Shown here piece by piece: positions 1 through 8,884 of a stretch of 64,000 nt of DNA. Below the pieces are notes generated by a model. The model was not told where the DNA came from. It did not search any database and saw only the letters and a list, made by a program, of their open reading frames with translations. The position numbers and the translations under genes are program-made. Position 1 is the stretch's first letter. The number at the start of each line of letters is the position of its first letter. Source of the DNA: Chitinophaga rupis (GTDB lineage: Bacteria > Bacteroidota > Bacteroidia > Chitinophagales > Chitinophagaceae); NCBI RefSeq assembly GCF_900109685.1, contig NZ_FOBB01000003.1, forward strand, positions 865,209 to 929,208. The letters run 5' to 3'.

Positions 1-546
1 GAAACGTGATAAAATGGTGTGGCTGTGATCCGTGATCTCATCTACCCCGCCTATTAAGATCTGCTGAGCGGGTTTTTCCCGCAGCATCATGATGCTATCC
101 AGCAGCGCGCTTTCAAAAGAAAAACCTTTATGTACAAAAGTGCTGTTATAGGCGTGGCAGCCCAGCAGCAGCGCTATTTGCCCGCTTACGGTATTGTGGG
201 TGGATTGTATGAATGGGGTGGGCGATAATGCGCTCTCCTGTCCCTGGATCATCCTGGTCAGGAAAACGCCGGTATCAGCCAGGCAGCCATAGGCGGTGCC
301 GGTAATAATAGCATCCGGCATTTCAATACCTGCATGCTGCAAACTTAATTTGGCCGCTCCTATTCCCATTTTAACCACGCGGCCCATACGGCGCATGGTG
401 TTTGCATCCGGTATCCACTGTTTATAATCCGGGTCCAGCACCTTCAGGCGGTTGCCTTCATATTCCCGGATCTCTGCCAGGAACGGGCCTTCCGCCGCAG
501 TTTGCTGCGGTGATACACAACCCATACCCTGGATGTAAATATTCAT
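1..546 (-). CDS. Ketosynthase-like protein of a flexirubin/aryl-polyene cluster (3' end beyond window)
   Basis: The reading frame starts at ATG 546 (MNIYIQGMGCVSPQQ) and stays open for 182 codons to the left edge, so the C-terminus is missing. Seen: a beta-ketoacyl-synthase N-terminal fold with GTAYGCLADT near residue 102, STHNTVSGQIALLLGCHAYN near residue 135-154 and ILIGGVDEIT near residue 164. The canonical TACSSG nucleophile elbow is absent. This resembles the divergent ketosynthase family (Ketoacyl-synt_2 type) that accompanies true ketosynthases in aryl-polyene and flexirubin clusters, where such proteins are thought to act as partner or chain-length subunits. It lies 89 nt downstream of a genuine ketosynthase on the same strand. 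Family assignment is from recalled motifs, not a search. Confidence 0.75.
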   Translation of the reverse strand, partial: MNIYIQGMGCVSPQQTAAEGPFLAEIREYEGNRLKVLDPDYKQWIPDANTMRRMGRVVKMGIGAAKLSLQHAGIEMPDAIITGTAYGCLADTGVFLTRMIQGQESALSPTPFIQSTHNTVSGQIALLLGCHAYNSTFVHKGFSFESALLDSIMMLREKPAQQILIGGVDEITDHSHTILSRF

Positions 547-559
547 GCTTGCTTCCTTG

Positions 560-632
560 TAATTAATAATTAAGAATGAAGAATTAATAATCGTAGTGAA
601 GCATTTCAACTACCATCACGTTTTTCTTCATG
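560..632. repeat. Intergenic palindromic repeat, family D (ATTAATAATTAAGAATGAAG words)
   Basis: AT-rich words (aattaataattaagaatgaa, gaattaataatcg) are followed by a core with GTAGTGAAGCATTTCAACTACCATCACG and then TTCTTCATGCT. The same words and core elements recur at 47415-47590 and 58719-58829. This copy has a weak right arm. Confidence 0.55.
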
Positions 633-635
633 CTG

Positions 636-1835
636 CTATTCCTTTGAAAATACCAGGCTGGAACAGTTACCGGCAAAGCCAAAGGAATTAGACATTACAT
701 GCGACAATTTATTACCGCTGGAAAAAACTGTAGCCGGCGCCACCGGCCACTCCTTCATGGGTGTGGCAAAACGTGCATTCGGGTAAATAATGCCCTGCTG
801 CACTGCCAGTGCGGAAAACACCGCCTCTATACCGCCGCTGGCGCCCAGCGTATGCCCGGTAAATGATTTGGTAGAGCTAACAGCCGGATAGTCTGGTGCA
901 AATAAACGTTCAATGGCTTTGCCTTCAGAAGAATCGTTATTCTGCGTACCGGTACCATGCAGGTTAATGTAGGCAATATCCTTTGGCTGCAGCCCGCTCA
1001 TATCCAGCGCACCTTTCATAGCCAGGTAATTGCCTATACCATCCGGCGAGGAAGCAGTCTGGTGATACGCATCACTGGTATTGGCATAACCACTTAAGCG
1101 GCACCAGGGTGCATTAGGCAGGTGCTTACGTATAACATCACTTACCAGCACCACATAACCCGCGCCTTCACCCAGATTCAGGCCGGTACGGGTATCATCG
1201 AACGGCCGGCAGGGCTGCTGGTCCAATATCATGAGGGTGTTAAAACCATTCAGGGTAAAACGGGTAAGCGCATCCGTACCACCGGCTATTACAATATCTA
1301 CAATATTGTTGCGGATAAGGCGTGCGCCATACATTAATGCATTGGCGCCGGATGAACAGGCGGTGCTGATGGTTGCTACCTGGTGGCGGATGCCCATGGC
1401 ATCTGCTACCAGCTCCGTAACGCTGCCGCATTCATGATGCACTACCTGCTGCAGATGCCCTTTGTTTGGATGCTGCAGGTAATCAGCAAAAAAATCTTCT
1501 GTTTTATCCATGCCGCCAACGGTATTGGCGGATATAAAACCTACGCGGTATTGTAACAGATCGCCCAGGCCGGTGCTGTCCCAGGCTTCCTGTGCAGCTA
1601 TTTTGCTTAGCAGGGCTGTTCTGCTGATGTGTGCAGGCATACCTGCCTGCGCGGCCAGCGTAGCATTATCTGCCTTTACTTCGGCTACCGGGAATACGCC
1701 ACGATGTACGGTATGCAGGTACTGCACCTCCTCCATACCCGGCTGCATACGGCTGAAAGCCTCCACACAGGCGGGCAAAGTAGCGCCTATACCGCAAATA
1801 ACGCCGCCACCGGCTATCCATACCGGCTCACTCAT
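636..1835 (-). CDS. Beta-ketoacyl-ACP synthase (flexirubin/aryl-polyene chain elongation)
   Basis: A 399-residue ketosynthase that would condense malonyl-ACP with a growing polyene or alkyl acyl-ACP. The catalytic triad is visible: Cys160 in STACSSGA, His293 in NLHGTGT and His328 in STKSFTGHTLGASGG, so it should be active. The length is normal for a FabF-type enzyme. The ATG overlaps the stop of the upstream ACP gene by 4 nt (ATGA), which indicates translational coupling and supports the pair working together. The product is cytosolic. The exact substrate cannot be read from sequence. Confidence 0.9.
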   Translation of the reverse strand: MSEPVWIAGGGVICGIGATLPACVEAFSRMQPGMEEVQYLHTVHRGVFPVAEVKADNATLAAQAGMPAHISRTALLSKIAAQEAWDSTGLGDLLQYRVGFISANTVGGMDKTEDFFADYLQHPNKGHLQQVVHHECGSVTELVADAMGIRHQVATISTACSSGANALMYGARLIRNNIVDIVIAGGTDALTRFTLNGFNTLMILDQQPCRPFDDTRTGLNLGEGAGYVVLVSDVIRKHLPNAPWCRLSGYANTSDAYHQTASSPDGIGNYLAMKGALDMSGLQPKDIAYINLHGTGTQNNDSSEGKAIERLFAPDYPAVSSTKSFTGHTLGASGGIEAVFSALAVQQGIIYPNARFATPMKEWPVAPATVFSSGNKLSHVMSNSFGFAGNCSSLVFSKE

Positions 1836-2095
1836 CCCGGCTGTTTTTGCTGCGCAGTAATGTAGGTTGCCATGGTGCGCACAGACTGGAATATTTCAGG
1901 ACCCTGTTCAGGGTTAGCAATGCGGATACCATAGTGCTGCTGTAATAATACGATCAGCTCCAGCGCATCAATAGAATCCAGGCCCAGGCCTTCTTTAAAC
2001 AAAGGCTGATCGTTCCCGATATCCTCCGGTTTTACTTCCTGCAGGTTCAGCTGCTCAATGATCTGCGCTTTCAGATCCGCCATCAATTTTTCCAT
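1832..2095 (-). CDS. Acyl carrier protein
   Basis: An 87-residue acidic helical protein with the phosphopantetheine attachment motif LGLDSIDALEL (Ser near residue 40). It would carry the growing acyl chain for the adjacent ketosynthase, with which it overlaps by 4 nt. It is one of two ACPs in the cluster; the other is at 8884-9141. Two ACPs are usual in flexirubin and aryl-polyene clusters, but which chain each one carries is not visible. Confidence 0.93.
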   Translation of the reverse strand: MEKLMADLKAQIIEQLNLQEVKPEDIGNDQPLFKEGLGLDSIDALELIVLLQQHYGIRIANPEQGPEIFQSVRTMATYITAQQKQPG

Positions 2096-2110
2096 ATAAA
2101 AAACACAAGT

Positions 2111-2267
2111 AATTTTAGATTTTAGATCTACGATTTCAGATTTGATAGAAGCGATCTTATTAAAGCACTTTAAAATTATCTACCAAAATCCAATACAATT
2201 TTAGATCTGAAGAAACCACTCCGCGGAGTACTTTCAAATCTAAAATCTAAAATCGCAGATCGTAAAT
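2111..2267. repeat. Intergenic palindromic repeat, family A (TTTAGAT words)
   Basis: The left arm (about 2111-2145) repeats attttagat/gatttcagattt words. The right arm (about 2235-2267) carries the inverse aaatctaaaatctaaaatcg. The right arm enters the 3' end of the 2247-2873 gene and encodes its last residues (IYDLRF). Other copies are at 5231, 50092, 52973 and 60093. Confidence 0.7.
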
Positions 2268-2873
2268 ATTTCTCATTTCCTCTGCAGCGAACGGCTTCCC
2301 GCCCTCCCGTTGCTGCCTTTCTACCAGGTACAACACTGCCTCGTACTGCTGTTCCATCACCTCTACCCAGCCGCAAAGGCAGGCAGTGGCAACGCCGGTA
2401 TCCAGCAGTATCTGCGTATAGGCCTTCACCTGCTGCGCATCAAAACCACCGGTAGTAAAAAAAATATGTTCTCCCTTAAAGCCATGCCGGATGCATATTT
2501 CCCCTATTACAATATTAGCCAGGGTATATACAAACAGCGCAGGGCTGGGAATATCTTTTACCGTATTGTAGTAACGCAGATCTGTATCCAGGCTGGCGCT
2601 GCGGTTGCTAAGCACAATAGCCACCTGCTCCGGCAAATGATCCTCTACCGGTGCAGTGCGCAATAATATTTCCGCAGCCAGCCATCCCAGCTTGCTGAGC
2701 GCATCCATTTTATGGAACTTGGGGTACTGCCCCGAAAAACGGTCGTATCCCTTACGCAGAAAATCAGTAAGCTCCGCACCCGGCGCATCCTGCCACAGCA
2801 GACTGCCGTTGCTGAACACCTGCTGATCTCTGATCACACAGCTTGCTGTAATATATGCGTTTCCGTTACTCAA
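2247..2873 (-). CDS. Small ketosynthase-like protein of the pigment cluster
   Basis: A 208-residue protein with ketosynthase-like sequence (VAIVLSNRSASLDTDLRYYNTV; ALFVYTLANIVIGEICIRHGFKGE) but too short for a full condensing enzyme and without the Cys-His-His triad. Similar short 3-oxoacyl-ACP synthase-like proteins occur in aryl-polyene and flexirubin clusters (recalled family knowledge). The gene overlaps the upstream flavoprotein by 4 nt. A non-catalytic partner role is inference. Its last codons lie in a family A repeat arm, so the C-terminal tail may be non-essential. Confidence 0.7.
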   Translation of the reverse strand: MSNGNAYITASCVIRDQQVFSNGSLLWQDAPGAELTDFLRKGYDRFSGQYPKFHKMDALSKLGWLAAEILLRTAPVEDHLPEQVAIVLSNRSASLDTDLRYYNTVKDIPSPALFVYTLANIVIGEICIRHGFKGEHIFFTTGGFDAQQVKAYTQILLDTGVATACLCGWVEVMEQQYEAVLYLVERQQREGGKPFAAEEMRNIYDLRF

Positions 2874-4126
2874 TGTTCATTTTTCAGTTTATCCAGCTTC
2901 CCCATTACTTCAATAGTGCGGGCCAGGCGTTTCAGCACCGTATCATGATTGCTCACAAAAGGGTTGCTCATATCCCATACATAACCGGCCAGCACAGAAC
3001 AAATCTGCTGTTTTACCAGCGGGTCCGGATTCTTTTTAAAGAAAATAGTATCCAGCGTACCTTCATACCAGGCCATTACATAAGAGCGGAATGTGTTTAC
3101 GCCCTGCATAGTGGGGGCCATGTATTCAGCTTCCCAATCTACCGCTTCTCCTTTCAGCTTACGGATCACCAGCTTGGAAGCCGTTTGGCTGGACACACAG
3201 GCCAAAGTTACGCCAGATGAAAAGATCGGGTCCAGGAATTCTGTTACATTGCCTGTAAGCACAAAACCCTCTCCATAAAACTTATCGGTAGTGGCCGACC
3301 AGGATTCCAGGATCCGCGGCTCAAATACCAGCGGCACATCTCTGAAACGCTCCCTGGTATAGGGTTCTGCTTCCAGCAGAGCGCGGTATTGCTGCTCCGG
3401 CGTACCGGGATACTGAGCAAAAAATTCCGGATCGCCCACAAAGCCCAGGGAGGTAACGCCGGTGGAAAAGGGGATGATCCAGATCCACACACCTGGCTTG
3501 TGCACCACCGCGGTAATACGGTTCGGCTCGTCGGCCATGGAGCGGCGAATATCATTGGTATGTGCAAACAACGCTTTACGCGGCTGCATCACAGAATTTT
3601 TTTCCAGGTTAAACAGGCGGGGTATTACCCGGCCATAACCACTGCCATCTACAATAAAGCGGGCCTGTATCTCCTGCTTGTTGCCCTGCACATCTTCTAC
3701 CGTGGTTACACTGTCTGATCCATTAAAACGTATACCTGTTACCGTAGTTTCATAGGCTACGGGTATACCCATGCTTTCACAGGTATCGGCCAGGGTTTTA
3801 TCAAAATCGGCCCGGGTTACCTGCCAGGTCCAGTCCCAGCCGGGCGTATATTGTTCCTTAAAAGTAAAATCACACACGCCATCGCCTTTTACGAACTTGG
3901 CGCCATATTTCTGCTGAAAACCTTTTTCTTTGATGGCATCAATGAAACCGGCTTCCTGCAAGGCTTCCATGCTACGGGGTAACAGGCTTTCACCGATCAC
4001 GAACCGCGGAAACTTTTGCTTCTCCACGATCTTTACCTTGTAACCCGCCTGGTGAATAATAGATGCTGCCACGGTGCCTGCAGGCCCCGCGCCAATTACC
4101 AACACATCTACTTGCTCTGTTTTCAT
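2870..4126 (-). CDS. Flavin-dependent halogenase/monooxygenase-like oxidoreductase
   Basis: A 418-residue FAD protein. Seen: an N-terminal dinucleotide-binding motif VLVIGAGPAGTVAA, the substrate-site signature PRFVIGESLLP (residue about 40), and WIWIIPF near residue 212, which fits the WxWxIP motif of flavin-dependent halogenases. GNVTEFLDPIFSSGVTLA is the second FAD-contact region. The start is ATG 4126; three codons upstream there is only an in-frame TTG. Some flexirubins carry ring chlorine or hydroxyl groups, so ring halogenation or hydroxylation is plausible, but geranylgeranyl-reductase-like flavoproteins share much of this sequence. Confidence 0.75.
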   Translation of the reverse strand: MKTEQVDVLVIGAGPAGTVAASIIHQAGYKVKIVEKQKFPRFVIGESLLPRSMEALQEAGFIDAIKEKGFQQKYGAKFVKGDGVCDFTFKEQYTPGWDWTWQVTRADFDKTLADTCESMGIPVAYETTVTGIRFNGSDSVTTVEDVQGNKQEIQARFIVDGSGYGRVIPRLFNLEKNSVMQPRKALFAHTNDIRRSMADEPNRITAVVHKPGVWIWIIPFSTGVTSLGFVGDPEFFAQYPGTPEQQYRALLEAEPYTRERFRDVPLVFEPRILESWSATTDKFYGEGFVLTGNVTEFLDPIFSSGVTLACVSSQTASKLVIRKLKGEAVDWEAEYMAPTMQGVNTFRSYVMAWYEGTLDTIFFKKNPDPLVKQQICSVLAGYVWDMSNPFVSNHDTVLKRLARTIEVMGKLDKLKNEH

Positions 4127-4161
4127 CTGTAACAATTTATAGGTAGGAGTTAATTAAAAGC

Positions 4162-5229
4162 TTATGCTTTCACACATTTTAATAAAGTATAGCTTAATCC
4201 CATCTGGTTATTCTCATCCACTACCTGCAGGCCTGCGTTTTGAATACACTGGAAAAATTCATCGGTATGGTACATCTGGCTGTTGCCATTGGCCATAGCG
4301 GTAAAGTACAGGGAGGTTTGCTGTAAGCAGAAAGCCGCAGATTTAAATACCTGCCGGTTCCAGAATGGTTCCAGGATATAAATAGCGCCGTTAGGTGTAA
4401 GCGCTTCCCGGCAGCGTTTTAAAATAGATTCGATCTCCGGTTCGGAAAAACAGTCCAGGAACTGGCTCATCCAGATCACGTCAAAGCCCTGCGGAAAAGG
4501 CAGGCTTTCATCCAGTATATTGGCTTCGTAGAAAAACACACGATCAGCCACGCCGGCATCCTTCACCCTTTGCTGCGCAATGGCTATTTCACCCGGCAGG
4601 TCAAACATGGTTACCTGCACTTCTTTATCATAAGCAGTGCTGGCCAGCGTCCATTTACCGGTATTGCCGCCAATGTCCAGCAGCCTGCGGGGCTTATCTT
4701 TAAACACAATGGGGAGTGCCTGCGGAAAAGCAAGGTCAGAGTAATAGTGATCAAAATCGAACCAGCTTTTACCTATTTCCGGTGGCAGCAAAGGCAAACC
4801 GGGGTAAATAGTATCCCAGGGTCCCAGCTCCTTTAACCCGGCAGGGCGGCCTTCTTCCAGGCTGTCCTTCAGGTGGTACATGCCTTTGTAGCAGATGTCC
4901 TGCACAAAGTCCATGTTAATGCGGGTGAGCTGATCATGCTCAATGAAATATCCTGTTTTGGTAAGGGAGTATCTTTTATTGTTAACGATCAGCAGCTCCA
5001 TGCCCAGGCCAGCTTCCAGCAATACGCGAATGGCGTAGCGTGACAGCTTTACTTCCTGCATGATCTCTTCAATGGTTAATCCGTTGGCGCCGCTTTTGCT
5101 CACCACCTTTAAGATGCCAAAATCCCGCAGGGCGCGGGAAGCCTGGAAAGCCACAGGAGCAAAGGCAAGCTGCAGGGCGGCTTCTTTAGCCTGCAATGCT
5201 GTTTTCGTTTCTTTGGTGAAAAATTCCAT
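4162..5229 (-). CDS. SAM-dependent methyltransferase (O-methyltransferase-like)
   Basis: A 355-residue protein with an N-terminal winged-helix dimerisation region (LTIEEIMQEVKLSRYAIRVLLEAG) and a C-terminal Rossmann domain with the SAM motif LDIGGNTGKWTLA near residue 187 and VIWMSQFLDCFSEPEI. This is the architecture of small-molecule O-methyltransferases of the acetylserotonin/hydroxyneurosporene type. In this cluster it is the best candidate for methylating the aromatic head group or ring of the pigment (inference). It is separated from the upstream ketosynthase by a short family A repeat. Confidence 0.85.
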   Translation of the reverse strand: MEFFTKETKTALQAKEAALQLAFAPVAFQASRALRDFGILKVVSKSGANGLTIEEIMQEVKLSRYAIRVLLEAGLGMELLIVNNKRYSLTKTGYFIEHDQLTRINMDFVQDICYKGMYHLKDSLEEGRPAGLKELGPWDTIYPGLPLLPPEIGKSWFDFDHYYSDLAFPQALPIVFKDKPRRLLDIGGNTGKWTLASTAYDKEVQVTMFDLPGEIAIAQQRVKDAGVADRVFFYEANILDESLPFPQGFDVIWMSQFLDCFSEPEIESILKRCREALTPNGAIYILEPFWNRQVFKSAAFCLQQTSLYFTAMANGNSQMYHTDEFFQCIQNAGLQVVDENNQMGLSYTLLKCVKA

Positions 5230-5230
5230 T

Positions 5231-5290
5231 ATTATGATTTACGATTTTAGATCTTAGATTTACGATTTGCGGAAATCTAAAACCGTTCGT
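5231..5290. repeat. Intergenic palindromic repeat, family A (short copy)
   Basis: The tract contains gatttacgattttagat, cttagatttacgatttg and then the inverted aaatctaaaa. It is a mostly left-arm copy between two minus-strand pigment genes. Confidence 0.6.
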
Positions 5291-5305
5291 TTATTATCTG
5301 AATTG

Positions 5306-6454
5306 TTATTGTTCCATAGAAAAAACCATTGCGGCATTACACCCTCCAAAACCGGATACTGTTTTCAGGTAATGCTGCATAGGCTGCCGGGTTAAAGCAC
5401 TGCTTACATTCACCGGCATACTTACGCCCAGCTGCTCAAAGCCCAGGGTAGGTATAACCGTTTGCTGCTGCAATGCATGTACACCTATAATGGCTTCTAT
5501 TAAACCGGCGGCGCCCAGCGTATGCCCGTAATAACCTTTAAAGCTATTTACCGGCCTGTCCTGCAAGCCGGCCAGGTGTATGGCCTTGGCCTCCATTTCA
5601 TCATTATAGAGCGTGGCAGTGCCGTGGGCCGATACAAATCCTATATCAGCCGGGGTAAGCCCGCTGTTTAACATAGCATGGCGCATAGCCATTCCCAGTT
5701 CCGCACCGGTACGTGAGGGGCCGGAAATATGGTTGGCGTCATTGCTCACGGAGCCCGCATTTACCACCACTGCATTTGCAGGCGCTAACGACGGCTGGTT
5801 CGTGAGTATTACGGTAGCTGCGCCCTCCCCTAACGTAACGCCTTTACGCGCTGCATCAAAAGGGCGGCAGGGCTCATTACTTACTGCCTGGAATGATTGA
5901 AAACCCGACAGCACAAATTGCGTAACCACATCGGCGCCGGTAACCACCGCATGATCATATAAACCTGCTGCTATTAAACGCCTGGCTGTTAAAATAGCCA
6001 GCAGCCCGGATATGCAGGCATTGCTCACCACCAGCGGCGCTGCGGTGAAATTGAAATATGCGGCTACCTTTTTAGCCGTAGCAAACAATTCCATTTCCCC
6101 TAAAGGCGGTTGTGCAGGCTGTTGTTCCAGCAGCTCAATATTCCCTTTGGTGGTAGATACAATGAAGGCGGTACGCCCCCTGGTAATATCTAAATTAGTT
6201 TGGCTCAATGCTTCCTGAACAGATAGTATCAGCAGCTGCTCAAACTTCGTATACCCCTCCAGGTTACTACCGTTACTATAGGCTTCCAGCTGCCCGGGAG
6301 CCATGACTGCTGCATAAAAATCAGCGGGGGATAATAAGCGGTTATGCTGCAGCTGAATACCGCTTTTGCCCTGGCATACGGCAGCAAAATTCTCTGCTGT
6401 TGTACGGCCCAGGGGTGCCACAATATTATCTGCTATTACATATACCTTACTCAT
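5306..6454 (-). CDS. Beta-ketoacyl-ACP synthase
   Basis: A 382-residue ketosynthase with a complete triad: Cys147 in SNACISG, His277 in VSAHGTAT and His311 in NSFKGYYGHTLGAAG. The frame is open 8 codons further upstream, but ATG 6454 overlaps the thioesterase stop as ATGA and is the likely start (MSKVYVIADN). It is the second of three full ketosynthases in the cluster. Having several condensing enzymes fits a pathway that builds both a polyene chain and a dialkylresorcinol half. The substrate is unknown. Confidence 0.9.
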   Translation of the reverse strand: MSKVYVIADNIVAPLGRTTAENFAAVCQGKSGIQLQHNRLLSPADFYAAVMAPGQLEAYSNGSNLEGYTKFEQLLILSVQEALSQTNLDITRGRTAFIVSTTKGNIELLEQQPAQPPLGEMELFATAKKVAAYFNFTAAPLVVSNACISGLLAILTARRLIAAGLYDHAVVTGADVVTQFVLSGFQSFQAVSNEPCRPFDAARKGVTLGEGAATVILTNQPSLAPANAVVVNAGSVSNDANHISGPSRTGAELGMAMRHAMLNSGLTPADIGFVSAHGTATLYNDEMEAKAIHLAGLQDRPVNSFKGYYGHTLGAAGLIEAIIGVHALQQQTVIPTLGFEQLGVSMPVNVSSALTRQPMQHYLKTVSGFGGCNAAMVFSMEQ

Positions 6455-6870
6455 AATAATCCACACTGTTTCTTCCACGCTTCAAAAAACGGAGGTATTG
6501 TTAGTTGCAGCGAGGAAGTGGCTGTATCCAAAAAAACCTGTACAGAGGACCCATCTGCTACCAGCTCACTGGTAGCGGGATTGTACAGGCGGTACGTAAA
6601 TTTAATTTTAGCGGCGGGCGTATCCACATACTTCACTTCCACTATTACCCGGTCGCCATAACGGAGCGAGCGTTTATAATTGCATTCCACCTTCACTACC
6701 GGCACTGTGTAGCCGTAATTAAAAATATCCAGGTAGCGCAGGCCGTATTTTTCGCCAAATGCTTCCCGTCCATCTTCAAAATACCGTATATAATGCCCGT
6801 GCCATACAATACCCAATGGATCTGCTTCATTAAACTTTACCAGTATGTTGGCCCGCTCTGTTAACTCCAT
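6451..6870 (-). CDS. Hotdog-fold acyl thioesterase (4HBT-type)
   Basis: A 139-residue single-hotdog protein with the 4-hydroxybenzoyl-CoA thioesterase signature FNEADPLGIVWHGHYIRYFEDGREA; the Asp near residue 17 matches the catalytic Asp of the family. It probably releases or edits acyl-ACP/CoA intermediates of pigment synthesis. It is coupled by a 4-nt overlap to the downstream ketosynthase. The product is cytosolic. Confidence 0.9.
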   Translation of the reverse strand: MELTERANILVKFNEADPLGIVWHGHYIRYFEDGREAFGEKYGLRYLDIFNYGYTVPVVKVECNYKRSLRYGDRVIVEVKYVDTPAAKIKFTYRLYNPATSELVADGSSVQVFLDTATSSLQLTIPPFFEAWKKQCGLL

Positions 6871-6891
6871 GCTTTATGCTTTACAGTTAAC

Positions 6892-6915
6892 GGCCCCGGT
6901 TTGTAAACCGGAGCC
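6892..6915. terminator. GC-rich hairpin between pigment genes
   Basis: The sequence ggccccggttt, then gt, then aaaccggagcc forms an 11-bp stem with one mismatch. On the minus strand no clear T-tract follows, so it may be an mRNA processing or attenuation hairpin rather than a full terminator. The adjoining gctttatgcttta (6870-6885) resembles a fragment of family C repeat. Confidence 0.4.
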
Positions 6916-6927
6916 GCTAAACCAGGA

Positions 6928-7551
6928 TCAATTCTTTGCTTTCCAGTCTTTATACTTATGCTTCTCCACCTCTTCCAGCACTTTATGTATGGTATAGGCC
7001 CAGTAGTTACGGAACCCAAAACCCTGTGCCTTCCCTTCTATTTTTTCCGCCAGCAGCACTTTTTTAGTGTCCATATCTATCAGCGTTACATATACATTCG
7101 CCGCTTTTTCGGCCTTGCTCATACCGTCCATTACAAACAGCAGGCCCACTCCTTTTTTACCGTTGAAGTTGTAGCTCTTTACCAGCTTCTCTACATCTTC
7201 CTGTTTCAGGCGGTTGTAATCGGAAGCGTTATCAGACTTCAGCGTGGCGGTGTTGGTGGTTTCATTGTGTTTGTTCACCAGGGCCAGGTCTGTGTTCACC
7301 GTTTTGTGGAAAGCGCCTGCAATATCATATTTCTTGGGCTCATTCACCACTACGGCATTAATAGCGGGAAAATTACGGTCGCGCATGTCATTGGCATCCA
7401 TAACCGGTTCTCCGATCACCCTGGCCTGGGTAAAGTCAATACCCAGGTAGGTCAGGGGCTCGCTGGAGGAGAAAAAATCTTTCAAGGTTTGCGCCTGTAA
7501 GCTTACAACGGACAGCGTGGCGGCCAACAATAAGGAAAAGTGTTTGTGCAT
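6928..7551 (-). CDS. Exported protein of unknown function in the pigment cluster
   Basis: I do not recognise the family. ATG 7551 gives MHKHFSLLLAATLSVVSLQAQ, a clear Sec signal peptide ending AQ, so this start is preferred over the one 15 codons upstream. The mature part (about 190 residues) is hydrophilic and lysine-rich, with a repeated alternation of strands and helices (GVGLLFVMDGMSKAEKAANVYVTLIDM) and a basic tail (EKHKYKDWKAKN). It lies between the dehydratase and thioesterase genes, both on the same strand, so it probably helps to place or carry the pigment in the envelope. That role is inference only. Confidence 0.8.
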   Translation of the reverse strand: MHKHFSLLLAATLSVVSLQAQTLKDFFSSSEPLTYLGIDFTQARVIGEPVMDANDMRDRNFPAINAVVVNEPKKYDIAGAFHKTVNTDLALVNKHNETTNTATLKSDNASDYNRLKQEDVEKLVKSYNFNGKKGVGLLFVMDGMSKAEKAANVYVTLIDMDTKKVLLAEKIEGKAQGFGFRNYWAYTIHKVLEEVEKHKYKDWKAKN

Positions 7552-7565
7552 AACTTTTACTGTAT

Positions 7566-7985
7566 TTAGGGGGTTATGAAAATCTTCATTTCGCATTGGG
7601 CCATCAGCTTCCCGTTCCAGGTTACTTTGCCGGTAACCATGGTGGCGTTAAATACGGCGTGGCCTACCTGTGTGGTGGTTTCTATAAACGCGCCGGCCGG
7701 GGGCAGCTCAAATATTTCCAGATCTTTTACGGCGCCAATATAGCCCATGGGCACCGGCTCATTATCCTGTATGGCCTGGTAACCGGCACTGGCTGCTGCA
7801 GTTTGCGCTATATTTTCCATCAGCCCCGGCGGGGTAAGCACCCCATCCTGTACAAAAATATTATCTGCACTTATATGCAGGCCGCTGCGGGTATAGGGGC
7901 CTGCTGCTTCCAGTATGCCACTGATCATTACAATAGGCGCACGTTGTGGAATATAATGTATGATATGATCTGAATGAATGAACAT
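7566..7985 (-). CDS. 3-hydroxyacyl-ACP dehydratase (FabA/FabZ-like hotdog, ApeP-type)
   Basis: A 139-residue hotdog protein: IPQRAPIVMISGILEAAG is the equivalent of the FabZ HRYPFLLVD region, and LTPPGLMENIAQTAAASAGYQ is the central helix. It would dehydrate 3-hydroxyacyl-ACP to the trans-2-enoyl form without a later reduction, which is how conjugated polyenes are built. ATG 7985 is chosen; an in-frame TTG lies just upstream. The family is typical of aryl-polyene clusters. Confidence 0.85.
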   Translation of the reverse strand: MFIHSDHIIHYIPQRAPIVMISGILEAAGPYTRSGLHISADNIFVQDGVLTPPGLMENIAQTAAASAGYQAIQDNEPVPMGYIGAVKDLEIFELPPAGAFIETTTQVGHAVFNATMVTGKVTWNGKLMAQCEMKIFITP

Positions 7986-8008
7986 CAACTTTGTAGTTAT
8001 TGTTATGG

Positions 8009-8884
8009 TTACTCCCAGAAATCGTAATAGTTAAACCATTGCTCCGGATACTGCCGTACCTTTTCTTCCATCACATGAACAAAATCCTGTACGGCTTCCT
8101 GCACACCCTGTTTCCTGCGGCCATGGTACTCCCGGGGCGGGGTGGCAAACAGGTGATAGTGGGTAGCAGATTCCTTAAATGCAAATACCAATGATACGGG
8201 TACCCGGAAAGTGGCCGCCAATAAAAAAGGCCCGGCCGGGAACCGCGCGTTACTACCTAAAAACAATGCGGTTTCCGTTTTGTTGCCTTCCAGGAACCGG
8301 TCTGCATGCATACACACCAGCTCGTTATTACTCAACGCATCATTAATAGCGTAAATGTGCGATAAATCATCCTTAATTACAATAACATTTACATTCCGCT
8401 CACCGGTAACCGAGGAAAGGTATTGCTTGATACGTTCATGCTCCCCGTCGAACATCACAATATTAATGCGGGTTTCCAGCCGTTTAAACAGGTGGCCGGC
8501 CACTTCCCAGTTACCCAGGTGTGCGCTTAATAATATACCACCCTTCCCGGCTGCTATCAGCTGCCGTAAATGATGCTCCCCCTCAAACTGGAATGTAAAT
8601 CTATTGGGGATGCCGGCCATTACCACCACCTTATCAATCAGCGTTTGCCCGAACACGTAATAATTACGGTATACACTGCGCAAAGAACGCCACCAGCCAT
8701 ACCCTATCCTGGTACGAAAATATCTGAAGATGGGTCTTGAAGAACTGTGGGAAAACAAAAAATAATATCCAGCCACACACCTTAAGAGCGCATAAGCCGG
8801 CCAGATCCCCCCATAACGCAAGATGTCAATGAATATCCGGTACCCTAGCTTATTGCCTTTAGACTTCCCCTGCCACGACGGCAT
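8009..8884 (-). CDS. LpxL/HtrB-like acyltransferase
   Basis: A 291-residue membrane-associated acyltransferase with the catalytic HX4E motif in LLSAHLGNWEVAG and a downstream HADRFLEGNKTE region. An N-terminal hydrophobic stretch (YALLRCVAGYYFLF) would anchor it. The start at ATG 8884 shares one base with the ACP stop (TAATG), which supports it over the ATG nine codons upstream. In lipid A synthesis this family transfers secondary acyl chains; in polyene clusters a relative likely transfers the finished acyl chain from ACP to a lipid or resorcinol acceptor (inference). Confidence 0.85.
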   Translation of the reverse strand: MPSWQGKSKGNKLGYRIFIDILRYGGIWPAYALLRCVAGYYFLFSHSSSRPIFRYFRTRIGYGWWRSLRSVYRNYYVFGQTLIDKVVVMAGIPNRFTFQFEGEHHLRQLIAAGKGGILLSAHLGNWEVAGHLFKRLETRINIVMFDGEHERIKQYLSSVTGERNVNVIVIKDDLSHIYAINDALSNNELVCMHADRFLEGNKTETALFLGSNARFPAGPFLLAATFRVPVSLVFAFKESATHYHLFATPPREYHGRRKQGVQEAVQDFVHVMEEKVRQYPEQWFNYYDFWE

